From Calidifontimicrobium sp035325925 (GTDB lineage Bacteria > Pseudomonadota > Gammaproteobacteria > Burkholderiales > Burkholderiaceae_C), in contig NZ_DAOKZA010000005.1 in NCBI RefSeq assembly GCF_035325925.1, forward strand, positions 44,885 to 108,884: a stretch of 64,000 nt of DNA, given 5' to 3'. The position numbers and the translations under genes were made by a program. Positions 23,100 to 31,911 of the stretch are shown piece by piece. The notes below the pieces were generated by a model. It was not told the DNA's origin. It was given only the letters and a program-made list of their open reading frames with translations, and made no database searches. How positions within the stretch are numbered: position 1 is the first letter of the stretch; every line of letters starts with the position of its first letter.

Positions 23100-25364
23100 T
23101 CAGGGCACGACTTGTCCGCTGGGCAACACCGTGCCCGACGGTGGCTGCGGCGGGGCAGCCGCGGCCGCTGCCGGGGCGGACGGCGCAGGCGGCGCCAGCG
23201 GCGGTGTCGCGGGCGGCGCCGCCGGCGCCTCGCGCATCGGCGGCAGCACCGGGGCCTCGTTGATCGGCAGCACCTGGCTCGGCGTCGGCTGCGCGTCCTT
23301 CTGCTGCGCGCGGATCAGGTCGTAGCGGTCCAGCGACAGGCGCGCGCTGCTGTCGGCGTCGCGCATGATCACCGGGCGCAGGAACACCATCAGGTTGGTG
23401 CGCTGCTTGGTGCGGTTCTGGTTGCGGAACAGCCCGCCGACGACCGGCAGGTCGCCGAGCACCGGCACCTGCGAGCGGCTCTCCTCGAAGCGGTCCTCGA
23501 TCAGCCCCCCGAGCACGAGGATCGCGCCGTCGTCGACGACCACCGTCGACTCGATCGAGCGCTTGCTCGTCGACGGGCCGGCGTTCGAGGTGCCCGGCGC
23601 GACGCGCGCGTCGACGCTCGACGACTCCTGGTAGATCGTCATGCGCACGCTGCCGCCCTCGCCGATCTGCGGCTTGATGCGCAGCGTCAGCCCGACGTCC
23701 TTGCGCTCGATGGTCTGAAACGGGTTGGTCACCGCGCCGGTGCCGGTGTTGGTGAACTGGCCGGTGACGAAGGGCACGTTGGCGCCGACGACGATCTTCG
23801 CCTCCTCGTTGTCGAGCGTGATCAGGTTCGGCGTCGAGACGATGTTGGTGTTGGTCTGGCTCTGCAGCATGCGCGCGATCGCCGCCAGCGCGTAGGTGCC
23901 CCCGTAGTTGCGCAGCAGCGCGAAGTTCAGCCCCTCGCCCAGCGAAACGCCCTCGACGTTGCCGCCGGCGGTGCCGGTGGTGATGCCGATGATGTTGCCG
24001 GTGCTGCCGAAGTTGGTGCCGGTGCCGGCGACGAAGCGGTCGCCCTTGCTGCCCAGCAGCCCCTGCCACTGGAAACCGAAGTCGGCGGCGTTGTCGCCCT
24101 TGACCTCGACGATCATGCTCTCGATGTAGACCTGCGCGCGGCGCGTGTCGAGCTGCTCGATCATCGCGCGGATCTGCCGGTACATCGGCTCGGGCGCGGT
24201 GATGATCAGCGAGTTGGTCGACGGGTCGGCCTGCACGAAACCGCCGGTCGACGGCCCGGTCGACGCGGCCAGCGGCGCGGCGGCCGGCGTCGCCGCGGCG
24301 CCCGTCAGGCCGGCCGTCGCCGGTGTCGTCGGCGCGGTGGGCGCGGCCGGCGCGGCCGACGCCGCGCCACCAGCCCCGCTGGCGCCGCCCGTCGCGAAGG
24401 CCGCACGCAGCACCGTGGCGAGCTTGGTTGCGTCGGCGTTCTTCAGGTGCACGACCCAGATCTGGCCCGCCGGGCCGGCGCCGGCGGCGGGCACGTCGAG
24501 CTTGTCGATCAGCGCGCGCACCTGGCCCAGGCGCGCGTTGTTCGGCGCGCGCACGATCAGCGCGTTGGCACGCCCGTCGGGCAGCACCTGCACCGCGCCG
24601 CCGCCGATCGCGGCGGCCGGCGCGCCGGGCACCAGCGCCTGGCCGCCGTCGGCGGCCAGGCGCTGCACCAGTGGCGCCAGGTCGGCCGCGACCGCGTGTT
24701 TCAGCGGCACCACCTCGACGTCGGCGGCCGAGGGCTGGTCGAGCGCGGCGATGATCTTCGCGATGCGCTGCAGGTTGTCGGCGTAGTCGGTGATCACCAG
24801 CGACGCGCTCGCCGGGTTCGCGTTGATCGTGTTGTTCGGACTGATCAGCGGGCGCAGGATCGCCACCAGGTTGTTCGGGTTCTCGTAGCTCAGGCGGAAG
24901 ATCTGCGTGAGGATGGTGTCGCCGCGCGCGGTCGGCGCGTCGACCGACACGGTGCCGGTCTGCAGCTTGGCGTCGGCCTCGGGCACCACCTTGAGCAGGC
25001 CGTTGTTCTCGACCACCGTGAAGCCCAGCCCGCGCAGCGCCGCCAGGAAGCTGAGGTAGGCCTGGCGCACCGTCTGCGGCTGCTCGCTGTACAGCGTGAT
25101 CGCGCCGCGCACGCGCGGGTCGACGACGATCGCGCGGTCGATCATCGCGCTCATCGCCCGGCTGACCGCGTCGATGTCGGCGTTGACGAAGTTCAGCGTC
25201 ACCGGGGTGCGCGAACGCAGCGCCGGGCTCTGCATTCCGGCGTCGCGCGACGCATCGCCCTGCGCAGCCGCCGGGGCCGCCGCGCCGAGCGCCAGCAGCA
25301 TCGCCAACGCGGTGGGGGTGCCGCACCGGGCGCGGGGAGGGTGGTGCATCAGGGGCATGCTCAT
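23100..25364 (-). CDS. gspD: Type II secretion outer-membrane secretin GspD
   Basis: Outer-membrane channel subunit of 754 residues. Signal peptide (ALAMLLALGAAAPAAAQG), then N0 (VTLNFVNADIDAVSRAMS), N1-N3 domains, and the C-terminal secretin core with VPFVTGQ, VGLTLRIKPQI and VLGGLIEDR. A Gly/Ala/Pro-rich insert of about 60 residues (near residues 315-375) sits in the N3 domain. The C-terminal tail is Pro/Ala-rich (about 60 residues) and may bind a pilotin, though none is encoded here. Start ATG 25364 overlaps the gspN stop (ATGA). Confidence 0.95.
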   Translation of the reverse strand: MSMPLMHHPPRARCGTPTALAMLLALGAAAPAAAQGDASRDAGMQSPALRSRTPVTLNFVNADIDAVSRAMSAMIDRAIVVDPRVRGAITLYSEQPQTVRQAYLSFLAALRGLGFTVVENNGLLKVVPEADAKLQTGTVSVDAPTARGDTILTQIFRLSYENPNNLVAILRPLISPNNTINANPASASLVITDYADNLQRIAKIIAALDQPSAADVEVVPLKHAVAADLAPLVQRLAADGGQALVPGAPAAAIGGGAVQVLPDGRANALIVRAPNNARLGQVRALIDKLDVPAAGAGPAGQIWVVHLKNADATKLATVLRAAFATGGASGAGGAASAAPAAPTAPTTPATAGLTGAAATPAAAPLAASTGPSTGGFVQADPSTNSLIITAPEPMYRQIRAMIEQLDTRRAQVYIESMIVEVKGDNAADFGFQWQGLLGSKGDRFVAGTGTNFGSTGNIIGITTGTAGGNVEGVSLGEGLNFALLRNYGGTYALAAIARMLQSQTNTNIVSTPNLITLDNEEAKIVVGANVPFVTGQFTNTGTGAVTNPFQTIERKDVGLTLRIKPQIGEGGSVRMTIYQESSSVDARVAPGTSNAGPSTSKRSIESTVVVDDGAILVLGGLIEDRFEESRSQVPVLGDLPVVGGLFRNQNRTKQRTNLMVFLRPVIMRDADSSARLSLDRYDLIRAQQKDAQPTPSQVLPINEAPVLPPMREAPAAPPATPPLAPPAPSAPAAAAAAPPQPPSGTVLPSGQVVP

Positions 25365-26251
25365 CCGATCGAAACGAGGGTCGACGCGCCTTGGCGCCGC
25401 CCGATGATGTTCAGCAGGTTGTCCAGCGCGGCCTCGCTGCCCGGCGCGGCCTGGCCACGGCCGCGAAACTGCAGTCGGCCACCAGCCAGGCGCCCGCTGC
25501 CGTCCAGCCGCAGCGCGCCGTCGAGCGTCGACAGCGCCAGCGCGGTCGCGCCGTCGCCCTGGCCCTGCAGCGTCAGGCGGTAGCTGCCCAGCGGGTCGAC
25601 CGTCGACAGCCGCGACGACACGCCGAGCAGGTCCAACTGCGCCGCGCCGTCGAAGGCGACGCGGTTGCCGGCCCACACGAATCGCGCCGCCGACGCGCTC
25701 AGCCGCGCGCGCCCGCCGGGCTGCAGCGTGTTCCACGGCGTGCCCAGGCCGGCCAGCCAGGCCATCGGCCACTGGCCGACGGCGCCGTCGGCGCGCGGCT
25801 GCAGCGCCAGCGTCTGCCGCGACAGCCCGGGTTGCCAGTGCAGCACCAGGTCACCGTCGATGCAGCCGTCGTGCGTCAGCACCAGGTCGAAGCCGCTGCC
25901 GCGCCAGCGCAGTTGCCAGCCCAGACGCCCGGGCAGGGCCGCCGCGTCGCGGCTGTCGGGCCCGCCGGTGAGCACCGGCACCGCGCTGCCGCGCCACGCC
26001 GTGCCGCGCGCGTCGGCCAGCAGCAGCCGGCCGTCGGTGCCGGCGGCCAGCGCGCGCGCCAGCCACGCCGCGGGGGCGAACGCCGGCAGCGCCAGCAAGG
26101 CGCCGACGAGTATGCCCCACAGCGCCCAGCGCCGCGTCGCGTGGCGGCGCCGCTTCCAGGCCAGTTCCGACAGCGTCGACTCGGCGTGCGTGCTGCGGGC
26201 GAAGGCTGCGGCGCGGCGCCGCGGCAGCCAGGCGGCGACGCGGCGGCTCAC
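25361..26251 (-). CDS. gspN: Type II secretion protein GspN
   Basis: Inner-membrane-anchored periplasmic protein of 296 residues, accessory in many T2SS. An arginine-rich N-terminus is followed by one transmembrane helix (about residues 44-65, WALWGILVGALLALPAF) and a beta-rich periplasmic domain with WRGSAVPVL and a late LQFRGRGQAAPGSE, as in PF01203-type GspN. The start is GTG 26251, overlapping the gspM stop (GTGA). The frame remains open far upstream, but that is antisense-type shadow coding opposite gspL/M. It lies between gspM and gspD, its usual place. Confidence 0.88.
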   Translation of the reverse strand: MSRRVAAWLPRRRAAAFARSTHAESTLSELAWKRRRHATRRWALWGILVGALLALPAFAPAAWLARALAAGTDGRLLLADARGTAWRGSAVPVLTGGPDSRDAAALPGRLGWQLRWRGSGFDLVLTHDGCIDGDLVLHWQPGLSRQTLALQPRADGAVGQWPMAWLAGLGTPWNTLQPGGRARLSASAARFVWAGNRVAFDGAAQLDLLGVSSRLSTVDPLGSYRLTLQGQGDGATALALSTLDGALRLDGSGRLAGGRLQFRGRGQAAPGSEAALDNLLNIIGRRQGASTLVSIG

Positions 26252-26772
26252 GACCCGCCGCCCCCGTCGGGCAGCGCCAGCACGACACTGCCCGCGTACC
26301 CCTCGGGTCCGCGCACCAGCTGCGCCTCGACCGGCCGCGCGCGCGCGCCGCTGCGCACCTCGGCGAGCCAGTCGCGCAGCTGCGCCCCGTCGACGCCGGC
26401 CAGCGTCACGGTCGCGCGGTCGCCGGCCAGCGTCAGCCGCGCCGCGTCGCCCAGCCGTGCCGTCGACGCCTGCAGCGCGGCCACCGCCTTCGTCGCCGAC
26501 ACCGCGGGCGTCGCGCGCAGTTCGCGCGCCTCGGCGGCCAGCCGCTGCATCTGCTGCCACTGCCGCTCGAGCCGCTCGAGTTCGAGCGGTGCGGTGCGCG
26601 CGGTGCGCCACGCCGGCGCGACGGCGACCGCCCACAGCACGAACGCACCGGCCACCGCGGCGGCCAGCGCGAGCAGGCGGCGTTCTCGCGGCGCCAGCGC
26701 GCGCCAGCGGTCGCGCCACGGCGCCAGCCGCGCACCGAACGCGGCGGCCAACGCGTCGCCGCGCGACGTCAC
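26248..26772 (-). CDS. gspM: Type II secretion protein GspM
   Basis: Bitopic inner-membrane protein of 174 residues that dimerises with GspL. A cytoplasmic amphipathic segment (WRALAPRERRLLAL, typical of GspM) precedes one helix (about residues 34-52) and a periplasmic coiled coil (LERLERQWQQMQRLAAEAREL), then a small ferredoxin-like domain. The start is GTG 26772, overlapping the gspL stop (GTGA). Weakly conserved family, assigned with the help of position. Confidence 0.88.
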   Translation of the reverse strand: MTSRGDALAAAFGARLAPWRDRWRALAPRERRLLALAAAVAGAFVLWAVAVAPAWRTARTAPLELERLERQWQQMQRLAAEARELRATPAVSATKAVAALQASTARLGDAARLTLAGDRATVTLAGVDGAQLRDWLAEVRSGARARPVEAQLVRGPEGYAGSVVLALPDGGGGS

Positions 26773-28013
26773 GACCGCACCCCCGCGCCGCCGGCGCGCG
26801 ACAGCCGCAACCGCCCGTCGACCGACTCGAGCTGCCAGCCGTCGGCGCGCAACCGCCGGCGGAAGGCCTCGACCTGCGCCTCGTCCCAGCCCGCGGCGGC
26901 AAAGCTCAGGCTGTCGCCCTCGTAGCGCAGCGTCTGCGCCGGCCCCTGCGGCTCGGGCCACGCGCCGGCGGCGGCGTCCAGCAGCGCCTCCAGGTCCGAC
27001 GCGCCGGCGCGGCCGGCGGCGCCACGCAGCACCGCGGTCTCGCGCTGCATCTGCAGCGGCGCGTCGAGCACCGCGCGCACCTGCGGGTGCGTGCTGCGCA
27101 GCAGCTCGACCATCGCCTGACGCCGCTCGTCGATCGCGCTGCGCTGCTGCCAGGCCCACAGGTTCAGCCCGACCAGGTGCAGCGCCGCGAGCGCCGCCAG
27201 CCCGAGCCGCACCGGCCGCCACGCCGGCGACCGCAGCCGCTGCAGCAGGTCGCGCAGCGCGCGCGTGCCGCGGTGGCGCGGCGCGAGGTCGAACTGGCGC
27301 AGGTTCCACAGCGTGCGCGCCGGCTGCAGCGCGCGTTCGTCGTCGCCGAGCACCTGCACCGGCGCGCCGAGCCAGCGCTCGGCCGGCGCCGCCGCCGCCG
27401 GGCTCGCGGTCCAGCGCACGCCGTCGCCCGGGCGCTGCGCCAGCCAGGCACGCGCCAGCGTGCCCTGCACACGCATCTGCACCACACCCTGCGCGTCGCT
27501 CCAGGCGAGCGTCAGCGCGCCGCCGGCGTCGGCGTCGTCGGGCAGCCAGAAGTGCCCGTGCGGGGGCTCGTCGGGCCAGGTCGACGGCAGCACGCGTTCG
27601 ACGCTGCGGCCTGCCTGTTCGAGCACGGCGATGTGCGCCGCCAGCCACGCCTTGTGCACCGCGGCGACCCAGGTCGGCTGCCCGGACACGGCCCCCGGCG
27701 CGAGCGCGAAGTGCATCGCCTCGGGTTCGTCGAGCAGCGCATCTTCGAGCACACCGGCCAGCGCGGCGCGCAGACGTGCCGGCGGCGCCTTCGGCAGCGT
27801 GACGCGGTGCCAGCCCACGTCGCCGTCGGCGAGCACGGCGACCACGCTGTCGGCGCGCGGCAGCAGCGCCGCGGCGCTGCGCCCGTGCCGGCGCGGCGTC
27901 AGCCCGTCGTCGCTGAGCACGTACGCGAACTCGCCGCCCGGCCGCGCCGCCGGTGCGCCGCCGCCGGCGCGCAGGCGCTCGCGCGGCGGGATCAGGATCA
28001 CGAGCAGCGACAT
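26769..28013 (-). CDS. gspL: Type II secretion protein GspL
   Basis: Inner-membrane linker of 414 residues between the GspE ATPase and the periplasmic part. The N-terminal cytoplasmic actin-like region (residues 1-245) binds GspE. One helix follows (about residues 255-275, LGLAALAALHLVGLNLWAW), then a periplasmic ferredoxin-like domain ending LRADGWQLESVDGRLRL. It lies 139 bases after gspK; that gap holds no gene, and only a weak TATGCT-like box on the minus strand that might be an internal promoter. Confidence 0.9.
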   Translation of the reverse strand: MSLLVILIPPRERLRAGGGAPAARPGGEFAYVLSDDGLTPRRHGRSAAALLPRADSVVAVLADGDVGWHRVTLPKAPPARLRAALAGVLEDALLDEPEAMHFALAPGAVSGQPTWVAAVHKAWLAAHIAVLEQAGRSVERVLPSTWPDEPPHGHFWLPDDADAGGALTLAWSDAQGVVQMRVQGTLARAWLAQRPGDGVRWTASPAAAAPAERWLGAPVQVLGDDERALQPARTLWNLRQFDLAPRHRGTRALRDLLQRLRSPAWRPVRLGLAALAALHLVGLNLWAWQQRSAIDERRQAMVELLRSTHPQVRAVLDAPLQMQRETAVLRGAAGRAGASDLEALLDAAAGAWPEPQGPAQTLRYEGDSLSFAAAGWDEAQVEAFRRRLRADGWQLESVDGRLRLSRAGGAGVRS

Positions 28014-28152
28014 CGTGGCGGTGCAGGGGGCGTCATGGGTCGGTGCCGAGCGTCGTCGCGGCGCGGCACGGGCCAGGGCCGCCGCTCGGCGCGCGCAGCA
28101 TAACCCCCGACGGCGGGCGCAGTGGCACGCACGGGATCGCGAGGCGGTCGCA

Positions 28153-29130
28153 TCACCGCGTCAGCACCGTGTTCACGCGCTCGCGTTGCAGCGTGACCAC
28201 ATCGCGGTCGACGCGCTGCACCAGCGAGCGCTCCTCGAGCACGCGATCGTCGAGTCGGATGCGCGCCTCGACGACGAAGAACTGGCTCGACACCGCGGCA
28301 CCGTCGAAGCGGACCTCGGTGTCGGCGCCGAGCAGCGCCTTGGCCTGCTCGACCGACCGGAACGGGTCGCGATCGCGCGCCTGCACCAGCCGCTCGGCGC
28401 TGCCGCCGTCGAGGCCCTCGAGCGCGGCCATCAGCACCTCGCGTGGCGCGGTGTTCAGGTTCACCGGTGTCGGCGTCGGCAGCAGCACCAGCCACGGCGC
28501 CAGCCGCGCGACGGCCGACGCGTCGAGCCCGAGCCAGCGCAGTTCGTCGACGCGGCGCGGTGCCAGCGGCGCGGTGCCGGGGTCCTCGCCCCAGGCGTCG
28601 CGCAGCCCGGCGGCGATCTGCTCGGCCAGCGACGCCGGCAGCCCGCCCGCCTGGCACAGCCGCTGCAGCATGCGCAGCTGCGCCGCGTCGACCTTGCCCT
28701 CGGTGTCGACGAGGTTGCGCAGGTTCAGCCGCGCCTGCGCGTCGTGGATGCGGCCCGACATGAAGGCCTCGGGGCCCGTGTCGGCGTGGTGCTCGCCGTC
28801 GACGGCGAGGAAGGTCGACAGCCGCGCCTCGGCCAGCGGCACCGCCCAGGGCTCGCCGAGGTGGTCCGGGCCGCCGCTGCGCGCGTCTTCGCGCAGGATC
28901 AGCCGCACCCAGTCGAGCGCGCCTTGCAGGATCCACGCCGACTGCAGCCGCGCGCGTTCGGCCACCTCCACCTGCACCGCGCGCCACTGCTGCCAGATCA
29001 TGCCGGCAGCCAGCGTCGCCACCAGCGTCACGACGAGCATCGCCACCAGCAGCGCGGCGCCGCGCTGGCGTGCCGGGCGGCGTGCCGGCGTCACCCGGCG
29101 GCGCTGCAGTCGCGGTGCGTCCCGCGTCAT
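28153..29130 (-). CDS. gspK: Type II secretion minor pseudopilin GspK
   Basis: Large minor pseudopilin of 325 residues that forms the pilus tip with GspI and GspJ. The prepilin motif is RQRG/AALLVAMLVVTLVATLA; as usual for GspK, residue 5 of the mature form is not Glu. The large alpha-domain insert follows, and TPVNLNTAPREVLMAAL is the classic GspK/helix-hairpin-like motif. Start ATG 29130 overlaps the gspJ stop (ATGA). Confidence 0.94.
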   Translation of the reverse strand: MTRDAPRLQRRRVTPARRPARQRGAALLVAMLVVTLVATLAAGMIWQQWRAVQVEVAERARLQSAWILQGALDWVRLILREDARSGGPDHLGEPWAVPLAEARLSTFLAVDGEHHADTGPEAFMSGRIHDAQARLNLRNLVDTEGKVDAAQLRMLQRLCQAGGLPASLAEQIAAGLRDAWGEDPGTAPLAPRRVDELRWLGLDASAVARLAPWLVLLPTPTPVNLNTAPREVLMAALEGLDGGSAERLVQARDRDPFRSVEQAKALLGADTEVRFDGAAVSSQFFVVEARIRLDDRVLEERSLVQRVDRDVVTLQRERVNTVLTR

Positions 29131-29843
29131 GGCAGCATCTGCGGCGCCAGCGCGACGTCGCGGGTCAGCGTGCCGCCCCAGCCGGCGCTGCCGTCGAACT
29201 CGAGCACGAGGCGCACGCCACCGGGCAGTTCCTCGACCTGCCGCGCGGCCGCCGGCGGCTGCGACGCCGCGTCCGCGGGGGCCGACGCGCCGGCCGCCGG
29301 CACCGGGGCGGTGCGCGTCAGGTCGCCGCTGGACTGCGCGTTGCTCCAGCCGTCGCGGCGGAAGAAGTACAGCTGCACGCCGGCGACGCCGCCGAGCGCA
29401 CGCAACTGGTTCGCCTCGTTGCCCAGCAGCTGCTGGCTGCCCAGCCAGCTGTCCTGCAGCGCGGCGACGCGCGTGACCACCGGGCCGCTCCAGCGCGTGA
29501 GCTGGTTGCCGCGGTGCGCCCAGACGACGACCTGCACGCCGCCGTCGGCGTCGCGCACCAGCCGCAGCGATGCGCCATCGAAGGCGATGGCCGGCACCAC
29601 GTCGGTCGGGTGCAGTCGCTGCAGGTCCTGCGCCCACTGCGCGAGCACCGTGTTCAGCCGCAGCGTGCGCTCCATCTGCGCGGCGTTGGTTTCGCGCGAG
29701 CGGGCGATGCCGTCGATGCCGCGCCAGGCCAGCGCCGTCAGCGTAGCCATCACGACCAACGCGACGAGCACCTCGACCAGCGTGAAGCCGCGCGGTGCCG
29801 GCCGTGTGCGTCGCCGTGCCGTGGGCTGGGCCGGTCGAGGCAT
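29127..29843 (-). CDS. gspJ: Type II secretion minor pseudopilin GspJ
   Basis: Minor pseudopilin of 238 residues. Prepilin cleavage site RG/FTLVEVLVALVVMATLTALAW, with Glu5. WRGIDGIARSR after the helix and LVRDADGGVQVVVW are typical. An Ala/Pro-rich insert (about residues 183-205) is unusual but small. The stop overlaps gspK, and the start shares one base with the gspI stop. Confidence 0.94.
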   Translation of the reverse strand: MPRPAQPTARRRTRPAPRGFTLVEVLVALVVMATLTALAWRGIDGIARSRETNAAQMERTLRLNTVLAQWAQDLQRLHPTDVVPAIAFDGASLRLVRDADGGVQVVVWAHRGNQLTRWSGPVVTRVAALQDSWLGSQQLLGNEANQLRALGGVAGVQLYFFRRDGWSNAQSSGDLTRTAPVPAAGASAPADAASQPPAAARQVEELPGGVRLVLEFDGSAGWGGTLTRDVALAPQMLP

Positions 29844-30214
29844 CAGAACCTCGGCAGCACGGTCGACAGCGTCAGCAGCGGCATGCCGTCCTCGTCGGCG
29901 ATGCGCGCGTCGACGCGGCGGAAGTTCGGGTTCGGCGTCGCACGCACCTCAAGCCGGCCGGCGTAGCGGCGGCCGAGCTGCTCGCAGCCGAAGTCGCTGT
30001 CGCCGATGCCGGGGAACTGGCGCGTCAGCCGCAGCTCGGTGAGGCGGTTGTCGGCACACCACTGCGCGGCGCTGACGTCGGTCAGGCGCTGGGTGTTGCC
30101 GGCCAGCGCCCCGGCGGCCTTCAGCCCGGCGCCGAGCGTGATCGCGACCACCGCGGTGGCCACCAGCACCTCGACCAGCGTGAAGCCGCGCGGCGGCGGG
30201 CAAAGCGGCGTCAC
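29843..30214 (-). CDS. gspI: Type II secretion minor pseudopilin GspI
   Basis: Minor pseudopilin of 123 residues, the usual size. Prepilin motif RG/FTLVEVLVATAVVAITLGAG, then WCADNRLTELRL and the C-terminal FRRVDARIAD, all typical of GspI. The start is GTG 30214, overlapping the gspH stop (GTGA); the longer open frame upstream runs antisense-like through gspH and is rejected. Confidence 0.94.
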   Translation of the reverse strand: MTPLCPPPRGFTLVEVLVATAVVAITLGAGLKAAGALAGNTQRLTDVSAAQWCADNRLTELRLTRQFPGIGDSDFGCEQLGRRYAGRLEVRATPNPNFRRVDARIADEDGMPLLTLSTVLPRF

Positions 30215-30669
30215 TGGGCGCCCTCGGCGGCCAGCGGCGCGAACGGCGCGAGGCCGTCGGTGGCCAGCACCAGCCGGCGCTCGCCGAGCGCGAGCACGAC
30301 GCGCTGCGCCGGCAGCAGCGGCTCGGGGCCGAGCACCAGCGCACGGGCGCCGACGACTTCGGCGGTGACCTCGTCGTCGAGGAAGCGCTGCGGCAGTTTC
30401 GACGACGGCGGCAACCCGACGAAGCGGAACTGCGCACGGTCGGCAGCGTCGGCCGACGCCACCTCGAAGCGCACCGGCAGCGCCGACGCGCGGGCCTCGG
30501 CGCGCGCCGACTCGAGCAGCGCGGCCAGCCGCGCCGCGTCGCGTTCGAGGCGCGCGGCGCTGCCGTCGTGCAGCGCGAAGCTGACCGCGCCGGCGGCGAT
30601 CGCGAACAGCGCGACCACCACCAGCAGCTCGACCATCGTGAAGCCGCGGGGGCGGCGGGGCGGGCGCAT
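30211..30669 (-). CDS. gspH: Type II secretion minor pseudopilin GspH
   Basis: Minor pseudopilin of 152 residues. Prepilin site RG/FTMVELLVVVALFAIAAGAV with Glu5, then LLESARAEARASALPVRFEV, a GspH landmark. It follows gspG by 29 bases. Confidence 0.93.
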   Translation of the reverse strand: MRPPRRPRGFTMVELLVVVALFAIAAGAVSFALHDGSAARLERDAARLAALLESARAEARASALPVRFEVASADAADRAQFRFVGLPPSSKLPQRFLDDEVTAEVVGARALVLGPEPLLPAQRVVLALGERRLVLATDGLAPFAPLAAEGAQ

Positions 30670-30698
30670 CGCGAACGCCGTCGGGCCGGCGTCGGCCC

Positions 30699-31145
30699 CT
30701 ACTGCCAGGAGCCGACGTCGGCGTCGTTGCCTTCACCGCCGGGCTGGCCGTCGGCGCCGAAGCTGAACACGTCGATCTCGCCGCGCACGCCGGGGTTGAG
30801 GTACTGGTACGGCCGGCCCCAGGGGTCGTTGGGCAGCTTGTCGAGGTAGGGCTTCCAGTTCGTCGGGACCACGCCGACGCCGGGGCGCCGCACCAGCGCC
30901 TCGAGGCCCTGCTCGGCGCTGGGAAAGCGCTGGTTGTCGAGCTTGTACAGCTTGAGCGCCTGCATCAGGTTGGCGACGTCGGTGCGCGCGGCCGTCACGC
31001 GTGCGTCGTCGGCGCGGTCGAGCACGTTGGGCACGATCAGCGCGGCGAGCACGCCGATGATGACCAGCACCACCATCAGCTCGATCAACGTGAAGCCGCG
31101 CCGGCGCGGGTCGCGCAAGGCAAGGCGGCGGTTCGGCGGTGGCAT
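30699..31145 (-). CDS. gspG: Type II secretion major pseudopilin GspG
   Basis: Major subunit of the periplasmic pseudopilus, 148 residues. Prepilin site RRG/FTLIELMVVLVIIGVLAAL with Glu5, then YKLDNQRFPSAEQGLEALV, WGRPYQYLNPG and a C-terminal calcium-site loop ending GGEGNDADVGSWQ. It is first of the eleven-gene minus-strand operon G-H-I-J-K-L-M-N-D-E-F. The prepilin peptidase is not encoded here and must be shared with type IV pili (PilD). Confidence 0.97.
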   Translation of the reverse strand: MPPPNRRLALRDPRRRGFTLIELMVVLVIIGVLAALIVPNVLDRADDARVTAARTDVANLMQALKLYKLDNQRFPSAEQGLEALVRRPGVGVVPTNWKPYLDKLPNDPWGRPYQYLNPGVRGEIDVFSFGADGQPGGEGNDADVGSWQ

Positions 31146-31180
31146 GGTGCGAGGGCGTCGAGGGCCGGGGTGACGGTGCG

Positions 31181-31195
31181 GTCAATGATAATCAA
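31181..31195. promoter_or_regulatory. gspC/gspG divergent promoter box
   Basis: The 55-base gap contains GTCAATGATAATCAA. GATAAT (31187-31192) lies 8 nt before the gspC ATG and may be a -10 box. On the other strand TATCAT (31184-31189) could serve gspG. The 10-base core ATGATAATCA also matches the centre of a Fur box, but flanks match poorly. Confidence 0.35.
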
Positions 31196-31200
31196 GCCCC

Positions 31201-31866
31201 ATGTTCGCTCGTCTGTCGGCCTTCGTGATCTGGGCGGCGGTGGCCGCCAGCGCGGTGTACTGGGCGCTGCGCCTGGGCGTCGAGTCGCCGACGGCGCCGG
31301 CGCACACGACGCTGGTCGACGTCGCGGCCGCCGGCCGGGCCGACTGGAGCCGCGTGCTCGGCGGCGACGAGGCCGATCCCGACGCGCAGGGCGCGGGCGA
31401 CGTCGAGCCGTCGGCCGATCCCGGGCTGGCGTCGCGGCTGCGCCTGGTCGGCGTGGTCGCCCCGAAGGCCCCGTCGCGCACCGAGGGCGTGGCGCTGATC
31501 GCCGTCGACGATGCGCCGGCCAAGGCGTTCCGCGTCGGCGCGGTGGTCGAGGGGCAGACGGTGCTGCAGTCGGTGCACGCGTTCGGCGCCGAACTCGGGC
31601 CGCGCGGCGGGGGCGTCGAGGTGCGGCTGCAACTGCCCGCGCTGCCGCCGCCGGCGACCGGCACGCTGGCGGCCGCCGGTGCGTCGCCGGGCGGCGCCGC
31701 ACGCGTGGCACTGCCGCGACCGGGGGGCGCGGTCCTGGGCGTGCCCCGGCCGGGCCTGCCGCCGCCGGTGTCGCTGCCCGGCCAGCTGGTGCCGACGCCT
31801 GCGCAGGTGCAGTCGCTGCCGCCGGCGGCCGACGGCGAGCAGCCGGCGAACGACCTCGCCGACTGA
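31201..31866 (+). CDS. gspC: Type II secretion protein GspC, short form without PDZ
   Basis: Bitopic inner-membrane protein of 221 residues. One N-terminal helix (about residues 5-24, LSAFVIWAAVAASAVYWAL) is followed by the periplasmic homology region (RLRLVGVVA, GVALIAVDDAPAKAFRVGAVVEGQTVLQSV) that contacts the secretin N0 domain. The C-terminal PDZ or coiled-coil domain of classical GspC is absent; instead there is a Pro/Ala/Gly-rich tail. It is divergent from the rest of the operon. It could equally be named a GspN/PulC-like protein, but the HR domain and the lack of another gspC favour this call. Confidence 0.85.
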   Translation: MFARLSAFVIWAAVAASAVYWALRLGVESPTAPAHTTLVDVAAAGRADWSRVLGGDEADPDAQGAGDVEPSADPGLASRLRLVGVVAPKAPSRTEGVALIAVDDAPAKAFRVGAVVEGQTVLQSVHAFGAELGPRGGGVEVRLQLPALPPPATGTLAAAGASPGGAARVALPRPGGAVLGVPRPGLPPPVSLPGQLVPTPAQVQSLPPAADGEQPANDLAD

Positions 31867-31883
31867 CCCGGCTTCAGCCCCGC

Positions 31884-31900
31884 CCCGGGTGCAGCCCGGG
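31884..31900. terminator. GC hairpin between gspC and the cobT-like gene
   Basis: Arms CCCGGG and CCCGGG with a TGCAG loop in the 45-base convergent gap. No U-tract on either strand, so its function as a bidirectional terminator is only suggested by position. Confidence 0.3.
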
Positions 31901-31911
31901 CCGGTGGACGC

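Noticed and set aside
25361..26902. A 513-residue GspN with a long N-terminal extension
   Set aside because: The extension is read antisense-like through gspM in another frame; the GTG at 26251 overlapping the gspM stop is the coherent start.
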